Source of the DNA: Marinicauda salina
GTDB taxonomy: Bacteria; Pseudomonadota; Alphaproteobacteria; Caulobacterales; Maricaulaceae
NCBI RefSeq assembly: GCF_003122085.1
Contig: NZ_QEXV01000003.1
Span: 186,001-250,000, forward strand
Direction: 5' to 3'
DNA: 64,000 bases
Under the pieces are notes generated by a model. That model saw only the letters and a list, made by a program, of their open reading frames with translations, made no database searches and was not told the DNA's origin. Positions within the stretch are counted from its first letter, which is position 1, and the number at the start of each line of letters is the position of its first letter. Of this stretch, positions 57,390-64,000 are shown in pieces. Position numbers and translations under genes: made by a program.

Positions 57390-57740
57390 ATGGCCTATTA
57401 CGAGCACGTGTTCGTCGCGCGTCCCGACGTCGCGCCGGCGCAAGTCGAAAGCCTGCTCGAGGAGCTCAAGCAGCTCGTCGAGGAGAAGGGCGGCAAGGTC
57501 GGCAAGACCGAGTACTGGGGTCTGCGCACCCTCGCCTACCGCATCAAGAAGAACCGCAAGGGCCATTACGGCCTGATCGACATGGAGGCCGGGCCGGAAG
57601 CGCTCGACGCCCTCGACTATCGTCAGCGCTACGCCGACGACATCATGCGTCACATCACCGTCAGGGTCGAAGAGCTCAGCGAAGAGCCCTCCGCGATCCT
57701 GCGCAAGGGCGACGACAAGAAGCGCCGCGACCGCCGATAG
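57390..57740 (+). CDS. rpsF: 30S ribosomal protein S6
   Basis: A 116-residue small-subunit protein that binds S18 on the platform. It starts MAYYEHVFVARPDVAPAQVE and has GGKVGKTEYWGLRTLAYRIK and KKNRKGHYGLIDM, the conserved S6 blocks; the tail is basic (RKGDDKKRRDRR). AGAAGGGA lies upstream of the ATG. First gene of the rpsF-rpsR-rplI operon. Confidence 0.97.
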   Translation: MAYYEHVFVARPDVAPAQVESLLEELKQLVEEKGGKVGKTEYWGLRTLAYRIKKNRKGHYGLIDMEAGPEALDALDYRQRYADDIMRHITVRVEELSEEPSAILRKGDDKKRRDRR

Positions 57741-57752
57741 GAGCCCGGAACC

Positions 57753-58007
57753 ATGGCTGATCTCTCGATTTCGAACATCCCCGCGCGGCGCGCCTTCTCG
57801 CGCCGGCGCAAGGTGTGCCCGTTCTCGTCCGACGACGCGCCGAAGATCGACTACAAGGACGTCAAGCTGCTGCAGCGCTACCTCTCGGAGCGCGGCAAGA
57901 TCGTGCCGTCGCGCATCACCGCGGTGTCGGCCAAGAAGCAGCGCGAACTCGCCCGCGCCATCAAGCGCGCCCGTTTCCTGGGCCTGCTGCCCTACGCGGT
58001 CGATTAA
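57753..58007 (+). CDS. rpsR: 30S ribosomal protein S18
   Basis: An 84-residue basic protein that partners with S6. Typical blocks are [54 protein letters not shown] and [10 protein letters not shown]. It follows rpsF by 12 bases and precedes rplI by 14; GGGAGGACGG before rplI is that gene's ribosome binding site. Confidence 0.97.
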   Translation: MADLSISNIPARRAFSRRRKVCPFSSDDAPKIDYKDVKLLQRYLSERGKIVPSRITAVSAKKQRELARAIKRARFLGLLPYAVD

Positions 58008-58021
58008 GGGAGGACGGAGCA

Positions 58022-58675
58022 ATGGAAGTCGTTCTTCTCGAACGAGTCGACAAGCTCGGCGGCATCGGCGACGTCGTCACCGTGAAGCCGGGTTTCGCCC
58101 GCAACTTCCTGCTGCCGCAGGAAAAGGCGCTGCGCGCGACCAAGGCCAATCTCGAGCGCTTCGAACGCGAGCGGGAGGCGCTGGAGAAGCGCAACGCCGA
58201 ACGCGCCGAAGCCGCGCGCAAGGAAAGCGAGCACCTGGACGGGGCGAGCTTCGTGCTGATCCGCCAGGCCTCCGAATCCGGCCAGCTCTACGGCTCGGTC
58301 TCCACGCGCGACATCGCCGAAACGGTCTCGACGGATGACTACAAGGTGACCCGCGACAAGGTCGACCTGAACAATCCGATCAAGACGCTGGGCCTGCACG
58401 AGATCCGTCTCGTGCTGCACCCCGACGTCGACGTCGCCGTGACGATCAACGTCGCGCGCACGCCCGACGAGGCCGAGCGCCAGGCCAAGGGCGAGGACGT
58501 CATCGCCTCGGCGGCCGAAGAGGACAAGGCGCTGGCCGAAGCCCAAGCCGCCCAGCTGTTCGAGGAAGGCGCCGAGCCCGAAGAACTCGCCGCCTCCGAG
58601 GGCGAGGAAGAGACCGAGGAAGGCGGCGAGGCCGAAACCGCCGAAGCCGCCGACGAGGACGCCGACAAGGCCTAG
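58022..58675 (+). CDS. rplI: 50S ribosomal protein L9 with long acidic tail
   Basis: The 217-residue protein has the N-domain [19 protein letters not shown] and [20 protein letters not shown], the long connecting helix and a C-domain ending near [17 protein letters not shown]. The usual bacterial L9 is about 150 residues; here about 60 extra residues form an Ala/Glu-rich acidic tail. Such tails occur in related alphaproteobacteria. A strong terminator follows. Confidence 0.95.
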   Translation: MEVVLLERVDKLGGIGDVVTVKPGFARNFLLPQEKALRATKANLERFEREREALEKRNAERAEAARKESEHLDGASFVLIRQASESGQLYGSVSTRDIAETVSTDDYKVTRDKVDLNNPIKTLGLHEIRLVLHPDVDVAVTINVARTPDEAERQAKGEDVIASAAEEDKALAEAQAAQLFEEGAEPEELAASEGEEETEEGGEAETAEAADEDADKA

Positions 58676-58704
58676 GCCGGGTCCGGCGCATATCGGTTCG
58701 ACAA

Positions 58705-58736
58705 ACGGGCGGCTCCTCGCGGGGCCGCCCGTTTTT
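58705..58736 (+). terminator. Rho-independent terminator after rplI
   Basis: Stem ACGGGCGGC/GCCGCCCGT with a ten-base loop is followed by TTTTT. It lies 30 bases after the rplI stop and separates the ribosomal genes from the GNAT gene. Confidence 0.9.
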
Positions 58737-58759
58737 CGTCGGCGGGAGGAAGGCGAGAT

Positions 58760-59248
58760 ATGACCGTGCGCGTGCGAGCCTATCGCCAGGACGACGCTCC
58801 GGCGCTGGCCCGCGTGCTGTTCGACGCGGTGCGCATCGGCGCGGCGGAGCATTACACCTACGCCCAGCGCGAAGCCTGGGCGCCGCAGCCGCCCGACCCG
58901 GCCGGCCTGGCCGCCCGCCTCTCCGAACAGACCTGCTTCGTCGCCGAGGATGCGCGCGGCGTCGCCGGGTTCGCCGCGTACGACGCGTCCGGCCATCTCG
59001 ACCTGCTCCATGTCCGCCCCGACCTGCGCGGAACCGGAACAGCCGGCCTCCTGCATGACGCCGTCATCGACCACGCCCGCGCCGCCGGCCTGACGGCGCT
59101 CACCGTGGAGGCGAGCCATCCCGCGCGGCGATTTCTGGCGCGGCTCGGCTGGACGTTGATCGAAACGCAGACTGTCACGCGAAACGGCGTCGGACTGCAG
59201 AATCACCGGATGATTTTCATCATCGTCGGAGATGCGTGCGATGCCTGA
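58760..59248 (+). CDS. GNAT family N-acetyltransferase
   Basis: A 162-residue acetyl-CoA-dependent acetyltransferase. It has VRVRAYRQDDAPALARVLFD at the start, the core strand FVAEDARGVAGFAAYDASG, and the acetyl-CoA loop RPDLRGTGTAGLLHDAVIDH followed by ARRFLARLGWTLIE. The loop reads R-G-T-G-T-A instead of the usual R/Q-G-x-G-x-G/A. Similar YafP-type proteins modify small molecules; the substrate is unknown. It lies between the rplI terminator and dnaB. Confidence 0.87.
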   Translation: MTVRVRAYRQDDAPALARVLFDAVRIGAAEHYTYAQREAWAPQPPDPAGLAARLSEQTCFVAEDARGVAGFAAYDASGHLDLLHVRPDLRGTGTAGLLHDAVIDHARAAGLTALTVEASHPARRFLARLGWTLIETQTVTRNGVGLQNHRMIFIIVGDACDA

Positions 59249-59326
59249 CGTCCGCGGCCGTCTGTGGAAAGACGGCGGAAAACTTCGACTTCAAACCCGG
59301 CCGCGTCTGGCCCTATACCCGAGCCC

Positions 59327-60796
59327 ATGACCGCAGAGACCGCCGACCACCATCAGACCGACGAAGGTCACGCCCCGCCGCACAATATCGACGCGGAACA
59401 GGCGTTTCTCGGCGCGCTGCTGTACGAGAACGAGATCTATCACCGGGTCGCCGACTGGCTCAGGCCGGAGCATTTCTACGACCCCCTGCACGGGCGCATC
59501 TACGAGGCCGCGAGCCAGCTCATCACGCGCGGCTCGCTCGCCGACGCGGTCGTCCTGAAATCACGCTTCGAACGCGACGAGGGGCTCAAGGAGATCGGCG
59601 GGCCGATCTATCTCGTCGACCTCATGCGCGAGGCGCCCGAGCCCGCCAGCGCGCCGGAATACGCCCGCCTGGTCTACGACCTCGCCCTGCGCCGCGCGCT
59701 CATCTCGCTGGGCTCGGAAATCTCCAAGACCGCGACCGACGCCGAGACCGACACCCACGCCAACGCGCTGATCGAGCAGGCCGAACGCTCGCTGTTCCAG
59801 CTCGCCGAGAGCGGCACCGCGTCGAAGGGCTTCATGGCTTTCCACGAGGCGCTGGGCGAGTCCGTGGAGATGGCCGCGGCCGCCTACAAGCGCGGCGGCG
59901 GGCTGTCGGGCATCTCGTCGGGCCTCAACAGCCTGGACGCCAAGCTCGGCGGACTGCACCGCTCCGACCTGATCATCCTCGCCGGCCGGCCCTCGATGGG
60001 GAAATCCTCGCTCGCGCTCAACATCGCCTTCGCCGTGGCGCGCGCCCACCAGGCGGAGGAACTGCCCGACGGCACGCTGCGCACCGCCAATGGCGGCGTC
60101 GTGGGCTTCTTCTCGCTGGAGATGTCGGCCGAGCAGCTCGCCACGCGCCTGATCGCCGACTTCACCGGCATTCCCGGCTATCACATCCGCCAGGGCAAGA
60201 TCGACGCGGCCCAGTACGAGGACATCCGCGAGGCGGTCGGCGAGATCCAGCACACGCCGCTCTTCATCGACGACACCGGCGGCCTGTCGATCGGCGCGCT
60301 GGCCGCCCGCGCCCGGCGTCTGAAGCGCACCCACGGCCTCGACGTCATCGTGGTGGACTATCTCCAGCTCATCACCTCGTCGAACACGCGCTCGGACAGC
60401 CGCGTCCAGGAGGTCTCGGAGATCACACAGGCGCTCAAGGCGCTGGCCAAGGAGCTCGACGTGCCGGTGATCGCGCTCTCCCAGCTCTCCCGCCAGGTCG
60501 AGCAGCGCGACGACAAGAAGCCCCAGCTCTCCGACCTGCGCGAGTCGGGCTCGATCGAGCAGGACGCCGATGTCGTCATGTTCGTCTATCGCGAGGCCTA
60601 CTACCTCGAGCGCCAGGAGCCCAAGGAAGGCACCGAGGAGCACCTCAAGTGGGAAGACGAGATGCGCGAGATCCGCAAGCTCGCCGAGGTGATCATCGGC
60701 AAGCAGCGCCATGGCCCGATCGGCACGGTGAAGCTCGCCTTCGATCCGGAGCGCACCAAGTTCTCCGATCTCGAGCACCCCGGGCGGTACGATTAG
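59327..60796 (+). CDS. dnaB: Replicative DNA helicase DnaB
   Basis: Hexameric 5'-3' helicase of the replication fork. The 489-residue protein has an N-terminal helical domain (PPHNIDAEQAFLGALLYENE), a linker helix, and the RecA-like motor with Walker A GRPSMGKSS (K226), Walker B region LDVIVVDYLQLI and the SDLRESGSIEQDADVVMFV block. ATG 59327 fits the family; a GTG at 59264 would add 21 unrelated residues. No intein is present. The stop codon TAG shares one base with the proposed alr start. Confidence 0.96.
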   Translation: MTAETADHHQTDEGHAPPHNIDAEQAFLGALLYENEIYHRVADWLRPEHFYDPLHGRIYEAASQLITRGSLADAVVLKSRFERDEGLKEIGGPIYLVDLMREAPEPASAPEYARLVYDLALRRALISLGSEISKTATDAETDTHANALIEQAERSLFQLAESGTASKGFMAFHEALGESVEMAAAAYKRGGGLSGISSGLNSLDAKLGGLHRSDLIILAGRPSMGKSSLALNIAFAVARAHQAEELPDGTLRTANGGVVGFFSLEMSAEQLATRLIADFTGIPGYHIRQGKIDAAQYEDIREAVGEIQHTPLFIDDTGGLSIGALAARARRLKRTHGLDVIVVDYLQLITSSNTRSDSRVQEVSEITQALKALAKELDVPVIALSQLSRQVEQRDDKKPQLSDLRESGSIEQDADVVMFVYREAYYLERQEPKEGTEEHLKWEDEMREIRKLAEVIIGKQRHGPIGTVKLAFDPERTKFSDLEHPGRYD

Positions 60797-61898
60797 CGCC
60801 GACTTCGCCTCCAGCGCCGCCGGATCGACGAGCGCGCCGCGCCTGATCATCGACCGGGACGCGCTGGCGCGTAACTACGCCCGCCTCGTCGAACGCGCCG
60901 CGCCCGCCCAGGTCGCCGCGGTGGTGAAGGCCGACGCCTACGGGCTCGGCGCCGCGGCGATCGCGCCGCGGCTGGCGCGCGAGGGCTGCCGGGCCTTCTT
61001 CGTCGCCACCGCCGAGGAAGGCGCGAACCTGCGCGCCGCCATCGGCCACCGCGAGGCCGAGATCTTCGTCTTCAACGGCTACATGCCCGGCGACGCGGCG
61101 CTCTATCCCGAGCATCGCCTCACCGCCATCCTCAACGATCCGGATCAGCTGGAGCTGTTCGCCGCGGAACAAACCGGTCCGTGCGCGATCCATGTCGACA
61201 GCGGCATCAACCGGCTCGGCTTCAGCACCGCGCAGGTCGAGGCGCTGGCCGCGCGCGCGGACCTGCTCGAGCGCCTCGATCTCCGGCTGGTTCTCAGCCA
61301 CCTCGCCTGCGCCGACGAGCCCGATCACCCGATGAACCGCGAGCAGCTCTCGCGCTTCACCGCGGCAGCCGGGCGCCTGCCCGCGACGCGGCTCAGCCTC
61401 GCCAACACCGGCGGCGTGCTGCTCGGAGCCGACTATCACCTCGATATGGCGCGGCCCGGAATCGGCCTCTATGGCGGCAGCCCGTTCGCCGAGGCCGACC
61501 ACCCGTTCGAGCCCGTCGTGCGGGTCGAAGCGCCGGTCCTGCAAGTGCGCGCGCTCGAGCCCGGCGACGCGGTCGGCTACGGCGCGACCTATGTCGCCGA
61601 TCGGCAACGCAGCGCGGCGACGGTCGCGCTCGGCTACGCCGACGGCTTGCCTCGCGCCGTCGGAGGGTCAGGATACGGCCGGATCGCAGGGCGAAAGGCG
61701 CCCGTGCTGGGGCGTATATCGATGGACCTGACCGTGCTGGACGTGACCGGGCTCGAGGCCGACGCGGCTCCGGGAAGCCCCGCCGTTTTCCTCGGCGAGG
61801 ACCTTGACGCCATCGCGCGGGCCGCCGGCACGATCGGCTACGAGCTGCTCACCCGGCTCGGCGCCCGGTTCCAGCGCGTCTACGAGGGAGCGGCGTGA
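60792..61898 (+). CDS. alr: Alanine racemase with a non-canonical start
   Basis: PLP enzyme that makes D-alanine for peptidoglycan. The PLP lysine lies in VVKADAYGLG at 60927 and the catalytic Tyr in GYGATYVADRQ; PGIGLYGG and LGYADGLPR are also present. The first canonical start (GTG 60921) would place the PLP lysine at residue 3 and lose the first barrel strand (RLIIDRDALARNY), so translation must begin upstream. The frame is open back to 60732 with no ATG, GTG or TTG. ATT at 60792, which overlaps the dnaB stop, gives 368 residues, the usual length; CTG 60843 is the main alternative. Confidence 0.8.
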   Translation: MSADFASSAAGSTSAPRLIIDRDALARNYARLVERAAPAQVAAVVKADAYGLGAAAIAPRLAREGCRAFFVATAEEGANLRAAIGHREAEIFVFNGYMPGDAALYPEHRLTAILNDPDQLELFAAEQTGPCAIHVDSGINRLGFSTAQVEALAARADLLERLDLRLVLSHLACADEPDHPMNREQLSRFTAAAGRLPATRLSLANTGGVLLGADYHLDMARPGIGLYGGSPFAEADHPFEPVVRVEAPVLQVRALEPGDAVGYGATYVADRQRSAATVALGYADGLPRAVGGSGYGRIAGRKAPVLGRISMDLTVLDVTGLEADAAPGSPAVFLGEDLDAIARAAGTIGYELLTRLGARFQRVYEGAA

Positions 61899-62665
61899 TG
61901 AACCCGGTCCAGGCTCTCGGCGCCGGCGCGATCTCGCTGCTCCGCAGCGCGGGACGCATCACGCTGTTCGCCGGCGAAGCGCTGGCCGCGGCCGCCCGGC
62001 CGCCCTGGTTCGCCGGCCAGTTCGCCGGCCAGGTGCTCAGGATCGGCTTTCTCTCCCTGCCCGTCGTCGGGCTGACCGCGCTGTTCACCGGCGCGGCGCT
62101 GGCGCTGAACATCTATACCGGCGGGGCGCGCTTCAACGCCGAGAGCTTCGTGCCCAACATCGTCGCCATCGGCATCGTGCGCGAGCTCGGCCCGGTGATC
62201 GCCGCGCTGATGCTCGCCGGGCGGGTTTCGTCGGGCATCGCCGCCGAGATCGGCGCCATGCGCGCGACCGAGCAGATCGACGCCCTGCACACGCTGTCGA
62301 CCGACCCGATGCGCTACCTCATCGCCCCGCGCATCCTCGCCGGGCTGGTGACCCTGCCGCTGCTGGTGACGATCGCCGACATCATCGGCGTGTTCGGCGG
62401 CTATCTCGTCGCGGTGAACACGCTCGACTTCGACGGCACGGTCTATATCCGCAACACGGTGGATACGCTGGAACGCTGGGATTTCCTCTCGGGCCTGATC
62501 AAGGCCGCGGCGTTCGGATTCCTGCTCACGCTGATGGGCTGCTATCACGGCTTCCACGCCAAGGGCGGCGCCCAGGGCGTGGGCCGCGCCGCGACTCACG
62601 CCGTCGTGTCCGCGGCCGTGCTGATCTTCGCCGCCAACTTCCTGCTCACCTCGCTCTTCGTGTGA
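61898..62665 (+). CDS. mlaE: Mla-type ABC transporter permease
   Basis: A 255-residue MlaE/YrbE permease with five or six membrane segments. Family blocks are the IYTGGARFNAESFV loop, GIVRELGPVIAALMLAGRV and SSGIAAEIGAMRATEQIDAL. It works with MlaF and MlaD to move phospholipids between the membranes. GAGGGAG lies seven bases before the ATG at 61898, which overlaps the last base of alr; a GTG at 61895 is also possible. Coupling of a cell-wall gene to lipid transport is typical of this neighbourhood. Confidence 0.92.
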   Translation: MNPVQALGAGAISLLRSAGRITLFAGEALAAAARPPWFAGQFAGQVLRIGFLSLPVVGLTALFTGAALALNIYTGGARFNAESFVPNIVAIGIVRELGPVIAALMLAGRVSSGIAAEIGAMRATEQIDALHTLSTDPMRYLIAPRILAGLVTLPLLVTIADIIGVFGGYLVAVNTLDFDGTVYIRNTVDTLERWDFLSGLIKAAAFGFLLTLMGCYHGFHAKGGAQGVGRAATHAVVSAAVLIFAANFLLTSLFV

Positions 62666-62670
62666 CCGCG

Positions 62671-63420
62671 ATGCCCGATCCCAAGGTCAAGATCGCCTGG
62701 AAGAAGGTCACCAAGCGCTTCGACGACAAGCTCGTGCTCGACGGGCTGAATCTCGAGGCGCACGAAGGCCGCTCGCTGGTGATCATCGGCGGCTCGGGCT
62801 CGGGCAAGTCGGTGACCATCAAGCTCGCGCTCGGCCTGCTCGCGCCGGACGCCGGCCGCGTCGAGATCGACGGGCGCAAGATCTCCTGCAATCGCGAGGA
62901 CGATCCCGGCGTCTCCCAGATCGGCATGCTGTTCCAGTCGGGCGCGCTGTTCGACTCGCTCAATATCTGGCGCAACGTGGCCTTCCGCCTGCTCAACGCC
63001 GACCACATGAAGCCGAAGCTGGCGCGCGAGCGCGCCATCGAGGCGATGGAGCAGGTCGAGCTTTCGCCGTCGGTGGCCGAGCAGAACCCGAGCGAGCTGT
63101 CGGGCGGCATGCTCAAGCGCGTCGCGCTCGCCCGCGCGATCGTCACCAACCCGAAGATCCTGTTCTTCGACGAGCCGACGACCGGGCTCGATCCCGTCAC
63201 CGCCGACGTGATCAACAAGCTCATCGTGCGCCAAGTGAAGAATCTCGGCGCCACGGCGGTGAGCATCACCCACGACATGGCCTCGATGCGCACGATCGCC
63301 GACGACGTCGCCATGATCCGCGACGGGAAAATCCTCTGGCGCGGCCCGCTCGAGGACGTGAACACCTGCGTCGAGCCGGAAGTCTGCCGCTTCGTCGAGG
63401 GCCGCAGCGACGGCGACTGA
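62671..63420 (+). CDS. mlaF: Mla-type ABC transporter ATP-binding protein
   Basis: A 249-residue ABC ATPase: Walker A GGSGSGKSVTIK, Q-loop region IGMLFQSGALFDSLNIWRNV, signature LSGGMLKRVALARAI and Walker B ILFFDEPTTGLDPV, a set characteristic of MlaF. It energises MlaE. A GTG at 62662 overlapping the mlaE stop (GTGA) is an alternative start that adds three residues. Its partner mlaD is far away at 10018-10470. Confidence 0.94.
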   Translation: MPDPKVKIAWKKVTKRFDDKLVLDGLNLEAHEGRSLVIIGGSGSGKSVTIKLALGLLAPDAGRVEIDGRKISCNREDDPGVSQIGMLFQSGALFDSLNIWRNVAFRLLNADHMKPKLARERAIEAMEQVELSPSVAEQNPSELSGGMLKRVALARAIVTNPKILFFDEPTTGLDPVTADVINKLIVRQVKNLGATAVSITHDMASMRTIADDVAMIRDGKILWRGPLEDVNTCVEPEVCRFVEGRSDGD

Positions 63421-63486
63421 TGCGCGCGCTGCGGCGCGCCGCCGTTCATGTTATGTTCGAGTGTTGATTCCCGAAGGATCGAGCGC

Positions 63487-64000
63487 GTGCCCCGTTCCGA
63501 CACTGTCTTCGTCTGCCAGTCCTGCGGCGCGGTCCACGCCAAGTGGGCGGGCCGATGCGACGATTGCGGGGCGTGGAACACGCTCGCCGAGGAGACCCAG
63601 GACGCCGCACCGATGGGAACGGCGGCGAAGGCCAAGCCGCGCGCCCGCCGCTCGCGCATGGAGCTCGTCGATCTCGGCTCCGAGACCGACGACCCGCAGC
63701 GCTTCGAGACCGGCATCGCCGAGTTCGACCGGGTCGCCGGCGGCGGTCTCGTGCCCGGCTCGGCCGCGCTCGTCGGCGGCGATCCCGGCATCGGCAAGTC
63801 GACGCTGCTGCTACAGGGCGTGGCCCGGCTGGCCCAGTCCGGCGTGAAGACGGTCTATGTCTCGGGCGAGGAGGCCGCCGACCAGGTGCGCCGACGCGCC
63901 CGGCGGCTGGGGCTGGCCGACGCGCCGGTCGGCCTGGCCGCGGAAACCTCGCTCGAGGTCATCCTCGACGGCCTCAAGGCGGAGAAGCCCGACGTCGCGG
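63487..64000 (+). CDS. radA: DNA repair protein RadA, N-terminal part (runs off right edge)
   Basis: The first 171 codons of RadA, a RecA-like helicase that promotes branch migration in recombination. A four-cysteine zinc finger (VCQSCGAVHAKWAGRCDDCG) opens the protein, followed by a Lys/Arg-rich linker, Walker A GGDPGIGKSTLLLQ and the VSGEEAADQVRRRA region of the RadA/Sms family. The GTG at 63487 has GAAGGA about ten bases upstream. The KNRFG motif and the Lon-like domain lie beyond the window. Confidence 0.95.
   Translation, partial: MPRSDTVFVCQSCGAVHAKWAGRCDDCGAWNTLAEETQDAAPMGTAAKAKPRARRSRMELVDLGSETDDPQRFETGIAEFDRVAGGGLVPGSAALVGGDPGIGKSTLLLQGVARLAQSGVKTVYVSGEEAADQVRRRARRLGLADAPVGLAAETSLEVILDGLKAEKPDVA

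Overview
The window is a GC-rich, tightly packed chromosomal segment of an alphaproteobacterium. Gene content and order (accB-accC-aat, an NDUFA12-type complex I subunit, pepA-lptF-lptG-lptD-surA-pdxA-rsmA, rpsF-rpsR-rplI-dnaB-alr-radA, the replication regulator HdaA, an RNase E ending in a GWW motif) point to the Caulobacterales / Maricaulales / Hyphomonadales group. Nearly all of it is core genome; no rRNA, tRNA, prophage, IS element or CRISPR array was recognised.

Layout. 0-9.6 kb: start of a cell-wall amidase gene, rne, an M48 peptidase, a DsbA-like lipoprotein, thiS-thiG, aroQ, accB-accC, aat. 9.5-14.9 kb: a DUF2155 protein, an MlaD protein and NDUFA12 on the minus strand, then a divergent class II ribonucleotide reductase (NrdJ) homologue that has lost its catalytic motifs, then a secreted pentapeptide-repeat protein. 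14.9-22.7 kb: aspS, a DUF885 protein, a TetR-plsC-lplT-like operon behind a promoter with two operators, and rnd. 22.7-28.3 kb: ppx, ppk1, hdaA and a DUF2066 gene, mostly overlapping. 28.4-34.4 kb: purM-purN, arfB, an MFS gene with an apparent CTG start, an N-acyl-D-amino-acid deacylase-like gene, and a small AT-rich lipoprotein gene. 34.4-40.7 kb: ndk, an ABC-F ATPase, two tandem I78-type inhibitor lipoproteins, holC and pepA, with several repeat-rich gaps. 40.8-48.4 kb: the LPS-export / outer-membrane biogenesis operon. 48.5-57.2 kb: an S9 peptidase, gmk, a YicC-family gene, mltG, the fatty-acid genes fabF-acpP and fabG-fabD, and a ParDE module. 57.3-64 kb: ribosomal proteins S6, S18 and L9, a GNAT protein, dnaB, alr (no canonical start codon), mlaE-mlaF and the start of radA.

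How the genes work together. Envelope construction dominates: lptF/G/D with SurA, MlaD and MlaE/F for glycerophospholipid transport, plsC with an LplT-like transporter, fab genes, mltG and alr. Replication and translation housekeeping form the rest. The most unusual item is the NrdJ-like pseudoenzyme at 11.1-13.6 kb. Two genes (MFS at 30575, alr near 60792) can only encode complete proteins from non-canonical start codons.
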